NCBI RefSeq assembly: GCF_026391055.1
Contig: NZ_JAPLET010000022.1
Span: forward strand, 1,083,648-1,147,647
Direction of reading: 5' to 3'
Source of the DNA: Spirosoma sp.
GTDB taxonomy: Bacteria > Bacteroidota > Bacteroidia > Cytophagales > Spirosomataceae
DNA length: 64,000 nt
A model generated the notes under the pieces. The model was not told the DNA's origin, ran no database searches, and saw nothing but the letters and a program-made list of their open reading frames with translations. The position numbers and the translations under genes were made by a program. Shown here piece by piece: positions 9,985 through 18,655 of the stretch (position 1 is the first letter of the stretch; each line of letters opens with the position of its first letter).

Positions 9985-12256
9985 TAAACGTACACTCAAG
10001 AGCATTCACCACGAAGCCGACCTGCTGGTTGTTGGCGGGGGGCTATCCGGCGTCTGCTGCGCGCTGACAGCGGCCCGGGCGGGCATTCGCGTGCTGCTGG
10101 TGCAGGACAGGCCCGTGCTGGGCGGCAACTCCTCCAGCGAAGTGCGGCTCTGGGTGCTGGGGGCCACCTCCCACATGGGCAACAACAACCGCTGGGCTCG
10201 CGAAGGGGGTGCCATCGACGAAATTCTGCTCGAAAACTTATACAGAAATCCCGAAGGTAACGCGCTTATTTACGACACCATTCTGCTCGAAAAAGTAGTA
10301 CTGGAACCCAACATTACACTGCTGCTGAACACGGCCGTTTATGCGGTGGAGATGGATCCGAACAGCGGGTCAGAAACCAGTAGCCGTATCAAATCTGTGA
10401 GTGCTTTCTGCTCGCAAAACAGCACTACCTACGAGTTGACCGCTCCCCTCTTTTGCGATGCTTCCGGCGATGGTATCATGGCTTTTCAGGCGGGTGCGGC
10501 CTTTCGGATGGGGGCCGAATCGAAAGAGGAGTTTGGTGAAAAGTTCGCCCCCTCCGCCGATTACGGCGAGTTGCTGGGCCATTCCATGTACTTCTACTCG
10601 AAAGATACGGGGAAGCCGGTTCGGTTTGTGCCGCCCGCTTATGCCTTGCAGGACATCACCCAAATCCCCCGTTTCCGCTCGTTCAACGTCAATGACTACG
10701 GCTGTCGGCTGTGGTGGATCGAATATGGCGGACGGCTGGACACCGTTCACGACACCGAAACCATCAAGTGGGAACTCTGGAAAGTGGTGTATGGCGTGTG
10801 GAACCACATCAAAAATTCGGGTCAGTTTCCGGAGGCTCAAAACCTGACACTCGAATGGGTTGGGCAGATTCCCGGCAAACGCGAGAGCCGTCGATTTGAG
10901 GGTGATTACATGCTGACCCAGGCCGATATTGTGGAGCAACGCACCCACGATGATGCCGTAGCGTATGGCGGCTGGTCGATCGACCTGCACCCGGCAGACG
11001 GGGTGTTTAGCGAAAAGCCGGGCTGCAACCAGTGGCACAGCAAAGGCATTTACCAGATTCCATATCGGTGCCTCTACAGCCGAAACGTCGGTAACCTCTT
11101 TTTGGCGGGCCGTATCATCAGCGCGTCACACGTGGCCTTTGGCTCGTCGCGGGTGATGGGCACGAGCGCCTACGTGGGGCAGGCCGTGGGCATGGCCGCA
11201 GCCGTTTGCATCCGGCAGCAACTTCGTCCGGCCAACCTCACCGGCGAGCAATTAAAAACGCTGCAAACGGAGTTGATGAAGACAGGCCACCACATTCCCG
11301 GCCTTCGGTTACAGGACGGGCAGGATGTGGTTCATATGGCCCGACTATCGGCTTCCAGCGAACTGACGCTAAGTGAACTACCTCACGACGGACCATTGAT
11401 CCCATTGCGCCATTCGGCGGCACAGATGCTGCCCCTCACACCCGGTCCCGTTCCGAAACTGACGTTCTGGGCTACAGCCGCGCAAGACACCACCCTGACC
11501 GTCGAACTCCGCCGAAGCAGTCGCCCCGAAAACCACACGCCCGACGTTACACTGGAAACCAAACAGGTTGCGCTGCATACCGGAAAACAGTCGGTCAGCC
11601 TGCACTTCGATGCGTCAATGACCGACACAGCCTATGCCTTTATCTGTTTTAGCGAAAACAAAGCCGTTTCCATTCAGGGTAGCCAGTTACGCGTAACAGG
11701 CCTGTTATCGGTGTTCAACAAAACCAACCCGGCGGTATCGAACTACGGCAGGCAGGAGCCCACCAACGACATTGGCGTCGATACGTTTGAGTTCTGGACA
11801 CCCGAACGCCGACCTAATGGCCATAATATCGCCTTGCAGATTGAGCCGCCACTGAGCCCTTTTGCCGTAACAAACACTCGAAACGGTGTTCAACGACCCA
11901 CCTATCAGCCTAACGCCTGGGTCGCTGATCGTCAGGATACGAACCCAACGTTAACGCTTCAGTGGGATAGCCCCAAACAGATTCGAGAAGTCGTGTTGCA
12001 CTTCGATACCGATTTTGACCATCCACTGGAATCGGTGCTGATGAACCACCCCGAAACAGCGATGCCGTTCTGTGTCCGGGATTTTATCCTTTGCAACGAC
12101 CGCAACGAGCGCATTTACGAACAGACCGGCAATTACCTCAGCCAACAGGTTATCCGGTTTGACGAGCCGGTGGAGACCAGAAGCCTGAGCCTACACCTCA
12201 GCGCCATGAATGGAGCGGCTCCCGCTTCGCTGCTGGAAATCAGGTGCTATGAATAA
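9962..12256 (+). CDS. FAD-dependent oxidoreductase with C-terminal beta domain
   Basis: A 764-residue protein of the FAD_oxidored type (glucose-inhibited-division/fumarate-reductase-like Rossmann fold). The dinucleotide-binding motif VVGGGLSG is at residues 23-30, followed by RPVLGGNSSSE. A second FAD contact region (LFLAGRIISASHVAFGSSRVMGT) lies near residue 390. Residues from about 490 look like two beta-rich domains, possibly sugar-binding. There is no signal peptide, so it should act in the cytoplasm after sugar uptake. ATG at 9962 is chosen over a TTG four codons upstream. It overlaps the GH2 gene by 23 bp and the next gene by 8 bp. Its electron acceptor and substrate are unknown. Confidence 0.82.
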   Translation: MIREQATDKRTLKSIHHEADLLVVGGGLSGVCCALTAARAGIRVLLVQDRPVLGGNSSSEVRLWVLGATSHMGNNNRWAREGGAIDEILLENLYRNPEGNALIYDTILLEKVVLEPNITLLLNTAVYAVEMDPNSGSETSSRIKSVSAFCSQNSTTYELTAPLFCDASGDGIMAFQAGAAFRMGAESKEEFGEKFAPSADYGELLGHSMYFYSKDTGKPVRFVPPAYALQDITQIPRFRSFNVNDYGCRLWWIEYGGRLDTVHDTETIKWELWKVVYGVWNHIKNSGQFPEAQNLTLEWVGQIPGKRESRRFEGDYMLTQADIVEQRTHDDAVAYGGWSIDLHPADGVFSEKPGCNQWHSKGIYQIPYRCLYSRNVGNLFLAGRIISASHVAFGSSRVMGTSAYVGQAVGMAAAVCIRQQLRPANLTGEQLKTLQTELMKTGHHIPGLRLQDGQDVVHMARLSASSELTLSELPHDGPLIPLRHSAAQMLPLTPGPVPKLTFWATAAQDTTLTVELRRSSRPENHTPDVTLETKQVALHTGKQSVSLHFDASMTDTAYAFICFSENKAVSIQGSQLRVTGLLSVFNKTNPAVSNYGRQEPTNDIGVDTFEFWTPERRPNGHNIALQIEPPLSPFAVTNTRNGVQRPTYQPNAWVADRQDTNPTLTLQWDSPKQIREVVLHFDTDFDHPLESVLMNHPETAMPFCVRDFILCNDRNERIYEQTGNYLSQQVIRFDEPVETRSLSLHLSAMNGAAPASLLEIRCYE

Positions 12257-14222
12257 GCCATTGACCAGACCCTTCTCCTCTATGCTTATCCTCAGAACGA
12301 CACTACTGCTTCTCTACTTTTTCTTGAGCCATAAGGCCTTGGCTCAGGTCAATCCGCTGGCGGTACCGCTGGTCAATCAGGCGGGGTATAATCGTGGTGA
12401 AGCCAAACGGTTTGTCTGCTACGAAGCCGCCGACGGTACTCCTTTTCAGCTCATTCGGCAATCGGACAAAGCCGTTGTCTTTAGCGGAAAGATTACAGAT
12501 CGGGCGGGCGATTTCTCCGCATTCAACCCAAAAGACGCCAGGGCGGAGTACGTGGTGAGCATCAAAGGCCGGGCACCGAGTGTACCCTTTCGCATTGCCG
12601 ACCACCTGATCGAAGGCATTTCCTCGAAACTGGCCTACGATTTTTTCGTGGATGTTCGCGGATCGGAAGACCCCGTCCATTCGAACGAAGCGAAGGTGTA
12701 CGGCGGTGGCCCCTCCCGCGATCAGGGGTCGTACGGGCTTGAAACAACCTTCGAAACACTTTTCTATGCATCAAACCCGGCCCTGTTCGATCGCTGGACA
12801 ACGGAACTCGGCGACAAAAAAACGGCTGATCTGATCGACCTCATCCTCTGGCATGGCGAGTTTGCCTATCATCATGTGGATTACAACGGCCCGGTGGCTA
12901 ATCGGCACGGCACGCTTGGCTACGAAGGTCAGCCGCGTATGAACTACGACTACTGGAACACCCTCGACCAGCTGGCTGCGGTTTGTGCGGCTTACCATAC
13001 ATTTCTAAAGCCCTACCTGCCCCGGCAAACCTACCTGAACTACCGAAACGAGTGCCGTAAACGCTGGCAGGCTTACGACCGGCACAAAGTAGTTCGGCAC
13101 TGGACACAAAGCACCAAATGGGTAGACGAAGGCTTTCAGGAATTCAACGAAATGGGTAACGCCTTCGGGCAGTCGGTGTTCAGTAACCTGTTCATGTACC
13201 TTTCGGAGAAGGAGGACGCCGACGGGCAGCCCGATCAGTACCTTCACTGGGCACAGGAAAGCGCCGAAGACATCATCAAAAACTGGGACTTCACCAATCC
13301 CCGGCATATGTGGTGGATTCGGAATGCCGAGCACATTACCCCACAGGCACTGGCCTTTTTCCTGCTCGTTGCCCCCGACAAAGCCCCCAAAGGCACCCGC
13401 GAGAAACTCATGGCCTGGCGCGACCACATGAAGCAGAAAACCGCCAATTTCTGGCAGTACCGGGTTCACAGCGAAACGGAATGGGCGCACCCCCATACCA
13501 AAGAACTGGGTGGCGCTCCGGCCCTGGGCGGTTCGATGTTTGCCGTAGCCCATCTGCTCGGCGACCGCGAGCTACGTACTATTGGCTGGTCGCAGGTGAA
13601 TTTCGTATTCGGACTCAATCCTGTCGGGGCGCACTTGAGCAATAAAAGCCCTGAACGGCTGGCCATTAATGGCTACTGGGAAGGGGTGGAAAACGGCTGG
13701 CCGAGCGCGCACCCCAATGGCTACGGCCTGCTGGGCAAGGTACGCGGCACCCTCGACGGTACGCCACTCGACGCCCAGTTCCCCCGACCCGGCAGAGCTA
13801 TACCGGCCAACGATTCGACAGCCGGAAAAGGTGATCACATTGGCCAGAACGCGTATGCTACCGAAGGCTGGGCCATCTCGAACCGGGGCTGGATGACTAC
13901 CCTCACCTTTGCCCCTCTGGGTACGCAGAAAATCCGGGCTCTGGACACTACAGGAAAAAAGCCGTTACAAACCGGAAAAGCCGGGCAAACCGTCGTCCTC
14001 GAACTGACCGCAGCCTTAAATCAAGACCCTGCAAAAGCCGAAGCAGGCTGGGTGTTGGTAAGCCTCGATGGTAGCGCCCCCATTCAGGTGCTCGTTCAGG
14101 AAACCACCCCCGACTCGGGAGTTTTTACGGCGCGTTACCAACTTCCAACTGGTGCAAAACAAGCTGTCATATCCTACGGCTATTGGGGACTGGGCGTAAA
14201 AAACACTATTCGAATCCGTTAA
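12249..14222 (+). CDS. GH9-like protein (CelD-N domain plus alpha/alpha barrel)
   Basis: A 657-residue exported protein, signal peptide ending near KALAQ (about residue 33; ATG at 12282 is an alternative start). Residues 36-120 form an Ig-like domain starting LAVPLVNQAGYNRGEAKRF, typical of the N-terminal CelD domain of GH9 enzymes. The barrel ends with NFVFGLNPVGAHLSNKS and AYATEGWAISNRGW, where Glu539 matches the GH9 general acid position. The usual DAGD base motif of GH9 is not found in the first half of the barrel, so activity may differ. Residues 560-657 form a further beta domain. Start overlaps the FAD gene by 8 bp. Last gene of the locus. Confidence 0.75.
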   Translation: MNKPLTRPFSSMLILRTTLLLLYFFLSHKALAQVNPLAVPLVNQAGYNRGEAKRFVCYEAADGTPFQLIRQSDKAVVFSGKITDRAGDFSAFNPKDARAEYVVSIKGRAPSVPFRIADHLIEGISSKLAYDFFVDVRGSEDPVHSNEAKVYGGGPSRDQGSYGLETTFETLFYASNPALFDRWTTELGDKKTADLIDLILWHGEFAYHHVDYNGPVANRHGTLGYEGQPRMNYDYWNTLDQLAAVCAAYHTFLKPYLPRQTYLNYRNECRKRWQAYDRHKVVRHWTQSTKWVDEGFQEFNEMGNAFGQSVFSNLFMYLSEKEDADGQPDQYLHWAQESAEDIIKNWDFTNPRHMWWIRNAEHITPQALAFFLLVAPDKAPKGTREKLMAWRDHMKQKTANFWQYRVHSETEWAHPHTKELGGAPALGGSMFAVAHLLGDRELRTIGWSQVNFVFGLNPVGAHLSNKSPERLAINGYWEGVENGWPSAHPNGYGLLGKVRGTLDGTPLDAQFPRPGRAIPANDSTAGKGDHIGQNAYATEGWAISNRGWMTTLTFAPLGTQKIRALDTTGKKPLQTGKAGQTVVLELTAALNQDPAKAEAGWVLVSLDGSAPIQVLVQETTPDSGVFTARYQLPTGAKQAVISYGYWGLGVKNTIRIR

Positions 14223-14300
14223 TCGCTAAAAAACCTACGAAGGAGTTCAGTTCAATCGAATAATCGGGCAAACCGGTTAAATCCTGTTAAAATCCCGGTC
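14223..14300. other. Short convergent intergenic gap without a clear terminator
   Basis: This 78 bp gap separates the end of the first polysaccharide locus from the convergent RNase H gene. It holds two copies of a GTTAAA(A)TCC word close together but no strong stem with a T-run. The way transcription ends here is not visible. Confidence 0.5.
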
Positions 14301-14939
14301 CTATTTCCGCCCGAAGTCGGCCGGGTTCTCGCCCCAGACGGTAGTTTCCCACTTTAAAACAGGATTGGCGAATCGGTGTGTCTTTAACCAGGTTTCGGCC
14401 CGCTCCAGCAATTGGAAGAGTTCAGCGTTGCGGGATGTTTCTTCAAGTTTAGTATTGGCCTTTTTCTTAGTCACCCAGCCAATGGCCGTTCGGGAATCGG
14501 AATAAACCGGAATGTTGCTATTCTTTTGATACAGCAATGCCAAGGCGTGGACAATGGCCAGAAACTCACCGATGTTGTTTGTCCCATCGGCATAAGGTCC
14601 CATCAGGAACAGCTTTTGCCTGGTTGCCAGGTAGATGCCCTGATACTCCATATCGCCGGTAGCGGTGTTCCAGGCCGCATCGACCACCAGGCTATCCTGA
14701 ATGGGCAAACCAACTAATTCAGTTAATTTCCCCTGCTTACCCGTTACTTTGGGTGCCTGGCCAATGTGTACATGTGGCTTTTCCTTGAAGGCTTTCAGGG
14801 CAGCGGGTTTACTGTCAAATGACTTGAACAGGGGTTTGGCAAATCCGTCTGTCTGGGCTTTGGCTTCGTCCCAACTATCATAAACGCCCGGTTTTCGGCC
14901 TTGCCAGACAACATAAAATTTAGGCTTTTTCTGAGCCAT
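14301..14939 (-). CDS. Ribonuclease HI with N-terminal viroplasmin (caulimovirus VI) domain
   Basis: A 212-residue RNase H1-type protein. The first ~50 residues (KFYVVWQGRKPGVYDSWDEA ... FKSF) are the viroplasmin/Cauli_VI domain that binds RNA-DNA hybrid or dsRNA in eukaryotic RNase H1. The rest is a ribonuclease H fold: VDAAWNTATGDMEYQG, TNNIGEFLAIVHAL with the conserved Glu, and YSDSRTAIGWV with the conserved Asp, followed by a WGENPADFGRK end with a further Asp. It would degrade RNA in RNA:DNA hybrids. It is single-standing, with a TACTTTTG promoter box upstream. Confidence 0.9.
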   Translation of the reverse strand: MAQKKPKFYVVWQGRKPGVYDSWDEAKAQTDGFAKPLFKSFDSKPAALKAFKEKPHVHIGQAPKVTGKQGKLTELVGLPIQDSLVVDAAWNTATGDMEYQGIYLATRQKLFLMGPYADGTNNIGEFLAIVHALALLYQKNSNIPVYSDSRTAIGWVTKKKANTKLEETSRNAELFQLLERAETWLKTHRFANPVLKWETTVWGENPADFGRK

Positions 14940-14957
14940 AGACTATCTTCTTTTTCT

Positions 14958-14965
14958 CAAAAGTA
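14958..14965 (-). promoter_or_regulatory. -7 promoter box for the RNase H gene
   Basis: TACTTTTG on the minus strand matches the Bacteroidota -7 consensus TAnnTTTG and lies 19 bp before the start codon. No well-spaced -33 TTG is visible. Confidence 0.5.
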
Positions 14966-15018
14966 AGTACACAATTACGTTTGAGAAATAATCTTACGGA
15001 CAAAAACGGATTTAACGC

Positions 15019-15046
15019 AAAAAGCCCTGCCTAGGCAGGGCTTTTT
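15019..15046 (-). terminator. Rho-independent terminator downstream of the MBL gene
   Basis: A perfect inverted repeat: GCCCTGCC / GGCAGGGC around a central TA, flanked by AAAAA on the left and TTTTT on the right (positions 15019-15046). It lies 18 bp after the stop of the minus-strand metallo-hydrolase. Because it has A and T tracts on both sides, it could work in both directions. Confidence 0.85.
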
Positions 15047-15063
15047 GTATCATGCAATGTCGA

Positions 15064-16032
15064 CTAGTCGTTCTGCTTCACAATCGACCAGATTGCGTAA
15101 CCAACCACGCCGGTCAATATGCCAAGGCCAAGTACCCTAGCTACGTGGAATGAGGTCGGTGCGGGCATATCTACGATGCCATCTTCGTCGGTAATGGCCG
15201 GTTGTTTTACGTACCGGCCTTCCGATGGAATGGAACGGGCTTCAAACTCGTGCGCCAGTTTATTTAACCCCAGTTTCAGGTCGAGGCCCCGTACGGATAC
15301 GCCATGCCCCGTTCCGGCAGCTGCCGGATTCAGGTTATTTAACTTCTGTACCGATTCTTTGGCAGCTTCCCAGTCGCAGGTGAAGTAGGCTGGAGGGCCA
15401 TGAAACTCCTCCCGTTGGGTAGCCACCGCCGTAATGGCGTTCTGGTTTGTCGTTACGAAGGCATCGCCGGCAATGAGCGTTCGGTCCTTATCCCGAAACA
15501 GGGAAATGTGGCCCGGTGCGTGGCCCGGCGTATGAATTGCACGCCAGCCGGGTAATTCAGGGATCTCTCCATTGTCCGGAAGCGCTTTAACCTGGTCTCC
15601 AAAGTCCATTGGGCCAATGGGAAACACCCACGACATATACGACATGCCGCCCCCGCCAATGGCTGGATCTGGTGGCGGATAGCTTGATTTACCCTGTAAA
15701 AAGGGCAGCTCAAGTTTGTGGGCGTACACGGGTACATCCCAGTCTTTCAGCAGCGTTTTCAGCGAACCAGTATGGTCGGCATGGCCGTGCGTCAGGATGA
15801 TTGCGTCGGGTTGGGTACCGGGGCCAAATAACTCTTCTGCCCGCTTTTTTATCTGGCTGGCATAGCCCATAAAGCCTGCGTCGACCAGCACCCAATGGTT
15901 ACCGTGACCGGGCGTACCGATAAAAAATACGTTTACAAACAATGTTTTTATACCCGCTACATCGGCAGTAACATCATAGGGTGTTTTACCGTCGGTGTCG
16001 ACTGATACCTCCTGTTCTAATTGAGTTTCCAT
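15064..16032 (-). CDS. MBL-fold metallo-hydrolase with C-terminal membrane segment
   Basis: A 322-residue metallo-beta-lactamase-fold hydrolase. The zinc-binding motif THGHADHTGS is near residue 90, with later ligands in IHTPGHAPGHIS and AGDAFVTT, so the metal centre looks intact. The C-terminus adds a hydrophobic stretch (VLGLGILTGVVGYAIW) followed by KQND, which should anchor it in the inner membrane. ATG at 16032 is used rather than TTG at 16071. The reaction is not predictable: the fold covers lactonases, glyoxalase II, phosphodiesterases and others. It lies 75 bp downstream of pepT on the same strand. Confidence 0.87.
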   Translation of the reverse strand: METQLEQEVSVDTDGKTPYDVTADVAGIKTLFVNVFFIGTPGHGNHWVLVDAGFMGYASQIKKRAEELFGPGTQPDAIILTHGHADHTGSLKTLLKDWDVPVYAHKLELPFLQGKSSYPPPDPAIGGGGMSYMSWVFPIGPMDFGDQVKALPDNGEIPELPGWRAIHTPGHAPGHISLFRDKDRTLIAGDAFVTTNQNAITAVATQREEFHGPPAYFTCDWEAAKESVQKLNNLNPAAAGTGHGVSVRGLDLKLGLNKLAHEFEARSIPSEGRYVKQPAITDEDGIVDMPAPTSFHVARVLGLGILTGVVGYAIWSIVKQND

Positions 16033-16107
16033 GAGCGTTGAGTTTAATTTCCCTTTAACCCATGGAAACAATAGATTGTTTCTTGATGTGTAGGAATGGA
16101 AACAGCA

Positions 16108-17370
16108 TTAGCTGCGTTCTTCCCATACCTGCGCTACGTTGACAATCACCTCAACGGCTTTCTGCATATCCTGCACCGATACCCACTCCTGCCGGGAGTG
16201 GAAGGCATGTTCACCAGCAAAGATGTTCGGGCAGGGCAAGCCCATAAACGACAGCCTAGACCCGTCCGTACCGCCCCGTATGCTGCGCCGTCGGGCTGAA
16301 AGCCCCGCCCGTCGAATGGCTTCAAGTGCGTTGTCGACTACGGCGGGGTGCTGGTCCAGCACGTCTTTCATGTTGCGGTACTGCTCTTTTACGACAAACT
16401 GAGCCGACGAACCGGGGTAATTGGCCAGCACATCATTCAATTGATTTTGCAGGTACGTTTCCTTTTCCTGCAAACCTACTTCGGTGAAATCGCGGATGAT
16501 AAACTCCAGAACGGCTTTATCCTGATTGCCTTCCAAGCGCGTTGGATGCACGAACCCTTCCTTCTCCTCCGTCGTTTCGGGCGACAGGGCATCTTTCGGT
16601 AAAACAGCCAGCACATCGGCGGCAATTTTCAGGGCATTTTCGAGTTTGCCTTTGGCAAAGCCGGGGTGCGTACTAACGCCCTGAATGGTGATCTTGACGG
16701 CATCGGCCGAAAAGGTCTCGTCTTCGAGTGTGCCCAGGGATTCTCCGTCGATGGTATAACCAAAATCGGCTCCGAGTTTGGCTATATCTACCTTTTCGGT
16801 ACCGCGCCCCACTTCTTCATCGGGCGTAAACAGCAACCGGATACGGCCGTGTTTTATGTCCGGATGTGCCAGTAAATAGGCAGTGGCCGCCATGATTTCG
16901 GCCAGCCCGGCTTTGTTATCTGCCCCCAGCAGGGTTGTCCCGCTGGCGGTGATGATGTCGTTCCCAATCTGGCTGGTCAAATCAGGATGATCGGCTACGC
17001 GGATAAGCTGGGTCGGATCATCCGGCAGGATAATATCATCGCCATTCCATTGCCGGTGAATGATGGGTTTTACCCCGGCCCCGGTCACGTCGGGCGATGT
17101 ATCGACATGGGAGCAAAAGCAGATCGTTGGTATATTCGACTTTTCAGAATTGGCCGGAATGGTGGCGTACACGTAGCCCCACTCGTCCATTTCGGCATCG
17201 GTGATGCCCAGATCGAACAGTTCCTGCACCAATACCCGGCTGAGGTCCTTCTGTTTTTCGGTACTCGGATTCGTTGTCGATTGCGGGTCCGACTGGGTGT
17301 CTATCTGCACATACCGCAGAAAGCGTTCGACTAAGCCGGGCTGATTTTCAGATGCTTGATAGTTCTCCAT
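16108..17370 (-). CDS. pepT: Peptidase T (tripeptide aminopeptidase, M20B)
   Basis: A 420-residue zinc aminotripeptidase acting in the cytoplasm on tripeptides. The family's metal ligands and catalytic residues are visible: SHVDTSPD (His88, Asp90), GADNKAGLAEI (bridging Asp151), PDEEVGRG (catalytic Glu185 and ligand Glu186), YTIDGE (Asp208) and the C-terminal HSRQEW region with the last His ligand. Length equals that of E. coli PepT (~408). Nothing suggests damage. The gene is preceded by the MazG-like gene on the same strand, with a 62 bp gap. Confidence 0.96.
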   Translation of the reverse strand: MENYQASENQPGLVERFLRYVQIDTQSDPQSTTNPSTEKQKDLSRVLVQELFDLGITDAEMDEWGYVYATIPANSEKSNIPTICFCSHVDTSPDVTGAGVKPIIHRQWNGDDIILPDDPTQLIRVADHPDLTSQIGNDIITASGTTLLGADNKAGLAEIMAATAYLLAHPDIKHGRIRLLFTPDEEVGRGTEKVDIAKLGADFGYTIDGESLGTLEDETFSADAVKITIQGVSTHPGFAKGKLENALKIAADVLAVLPKDALSPETTEEKEGFVHPTRLEGNQDKAVLEFIIRDFTEVGLQEKETYLQNQLNDVLANYPGSSAQFVVKEQYRNMKDVLDQHPAVVDNALEAIRRAGLSARRRSIRGGTDGSRLSFMGLPCPNIFAGEHAFHSRQEWVSVQDMQKAVEVIVNVAQVWEERS

Positions 17371-17432
17371 TCACGTATTTCCTCGAATTTCAATGGTTTG
17401 GTTAAGCGATGGCGTCGTGGATTATAAATCAC

Positions 17433-17906
17433 TTACTGAACATTTTGCAGTATGCCTTCCAGATCGGCGGGGGAGTAATTGACGCTTTTGAGCGTTTTAC
17501 GGTCGGCATCGCGGTAAACCAGGTATTTACCATCCGATTCGATATAGTGGCAGGGCACTCCTTTGGCCTGATACTGGGCTACGGTGGCTTCGGCTTCTTC
17601 AACGGTCACGCAGGCTTTGCTCATGTTCGACCGTTGTACTTCGTCGAATAAGGTTTTGAATGAGTCGCCGAGGCCGAATTCAAGAACCGCGCCCGACAGC
17701 ACATACTGCAAATCGCAAAGGGCATCGGCTACGGCGACAATATCGCCCTCGGCAATGGCTTCACGAAGTTCATCCAGCTCTTCGGCAAGCAACGAAACCC
17801 GCAGTTGACTACGTGCTTCGGATGGAATTTGGGGGGTTTCTAAAATAGGGGCATGAAAGGTGCGGTGGAATTCCGCCACCTGGTTCAGTGAGTCCGGTTG
17901 TTGCAT
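17433..17906 (-). CDS. MazG-like nucleoside triphosphate pyrophosphohydrolase
   Basis: A 157-residue protein of the all-alpha NTP pyrophosphohydrolase superfamily (MazG/phosphoribosyl-ATP pyrophosphohydrolase-like). The metal-binding helices show AEELDEL (Glu42, Glu43, Glu46) and a following VADALCDLQYV (Asp61, Asp65). The family-typical end, GKYLVYRDADRKTLKSVNY followed by a proline-containing tail, is present. It probably hydrolyses a (d)NTP or modified nucleotide to the monophosphate and PPi. ATG at 17906 is used because the longer ORF runs into an inverted repeat. The exact nucleotide is unknown. Confidence 0.85.
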   Translation of the reverse strand: MQQPDSLNQVAEFHRTFHAPILETPQIPSEARSQLRVSLLAEELDELREAIAEGDIVAVADALCDLQYVLSGAVLEFGLGDSFKTLFDEVQRSNMSKACVTVEEAEATVAQYQAKGVPCHYIESDGKYLVYRDADRKTLKSVNYSPADLEGILQNVQ

Positions 17907-17927
17907 AGTCTGGTGGTTAGGCGTTAT

Positions 17928-17995
17928 GCATGAAGCGTGTAGAATGAAGAATTCAGGAATGTCCTTCAATTCTTTACTCTACACGCTTCATACTT
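17928..17995. repeat. Intergenic imperfect palindrome A (7-bp word type)
   Basis: Perfect 14-bp arms ATGAAGCGTGTAGA (17930-17943) and TCTACACGCTTCAT (17978-17991). Inside them the pairing continues imperfectly (AAGAATT with AATTCTT). The right arm reads as degenerate heptamers such as CTTTACT, CTACACG, CTTCATA, CTTAACT. It fills the gap between two minus-strand genes. Confidence 0.85.
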
Positions 17996-18005
17996 AACTA
18001 GTACG

Positions 18006-18569
18006 TTATTCTTCGTCCTCGGCGCTGGAGAACGAGTAAAGGGTGGTGTCTAATGAAAGCGTATTGGCCTGAAAATGAGTGATGAATCCTTCGATCACTT
18101 CGTCGGTTATTTCGTCAACGTTCAGACACACGTCGAGGGCAATGCCATAATCGGAATCCATATCGACTTCTACGTGTTCCTGCACCTTAACCGTCTCCGT
18201 TTCTTCGATCTCCTCGATGATTTCGGTTAAGGCTGTTTCGGCTTCCTCTTCCAGCTCGGGCGTAATTTTATAATTTGACTTACGCTCTTCGGGCGGCACG
18301 TAGGTCGGGAAGGTTTTCTGAACTTCCTCAACGGCCATTTCATAAACTAAACTGCTATGGTGAAGCCGTAGCGTGTAGACCAGTGTATCGAAAATAACCT
18401 CCTGGCCCTGGTATTTTCCCGGAAACTGAATGTGGCGGCATTCGCCTTCTTCCAGTACGTCCAAATCGTCATCTTCTACATAGATAAACGATTTGCCTTC
18501 CTGGAGGCACTCCTCTTTGAGTGCGCTGATTTCCTCAGGGTCGAACCCATCATTTTTATAATTTGCCAT
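18006..18569 (-). CDS. Acidic conserved hypothetical protein
   Basis: A 187-residue, strongly acidic soluble protein with no signal peptide or membrane segment. Glu/Asp clusters stand out: EDDDLDVLEEGE near residue 37, ELEEEAETALTEIIEEIEE near 120 and an EDEE end. I do not recognise a domain. The length, regular composition and a good promoter immediately upstream support a real gene. The TAGCTTTG box lies only 4 bp before the ATG, so the mRNA could be leaderless. No functional clue comes from the neighbours (MazG-like gene and haem peroxidase). Confidence 0.75.
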   Translation of the reverse strand: MANYKNDGFDPEEISALKEECLQEGKSFIYVEDDDLDVLEEGECRHIQFPGKYQGQEVIFDTLVYTLRLHHSSLVYEMAVEEVQKTFPTYVPPEERKSNYKITPELEEEAETALTEIIEEIEETETVKVQEHVEVDMDSDYGIALDVCLNVDEITDEVIEGFITHFQANTLSLDTTLYSFSSAEDEE

Positions 18570-18573
18570 GTGA

Positions 18574-18581
18574 CAAAGCTA
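18574..18581 (-). promoter_or_regulatory. -7 promoter box directly before the acidic protein gene
   Basis: TAGCTTTG on the minus strand matches TAnnTTTG. It ends 4 bp before the ATG at 18569, so transcription should begin at or beside the start codon. No clear -33 element is visible at the usual spacing. Confidence 0.6.
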
Positions 18582-18655
18582 CTATTTCTAACTCAGAAAC
18601 CATACCGGCATCCCGTTGATGAGCGACTATCCGAGCGCACGGACAACTAAAGGCA

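Noticed and set aside
15019..15046. Perfect palindrome as a regulator operator
   Set aside because: GC-rich stem with A and T tracts at both ends directly after a stop codon is better explained as a terminator.
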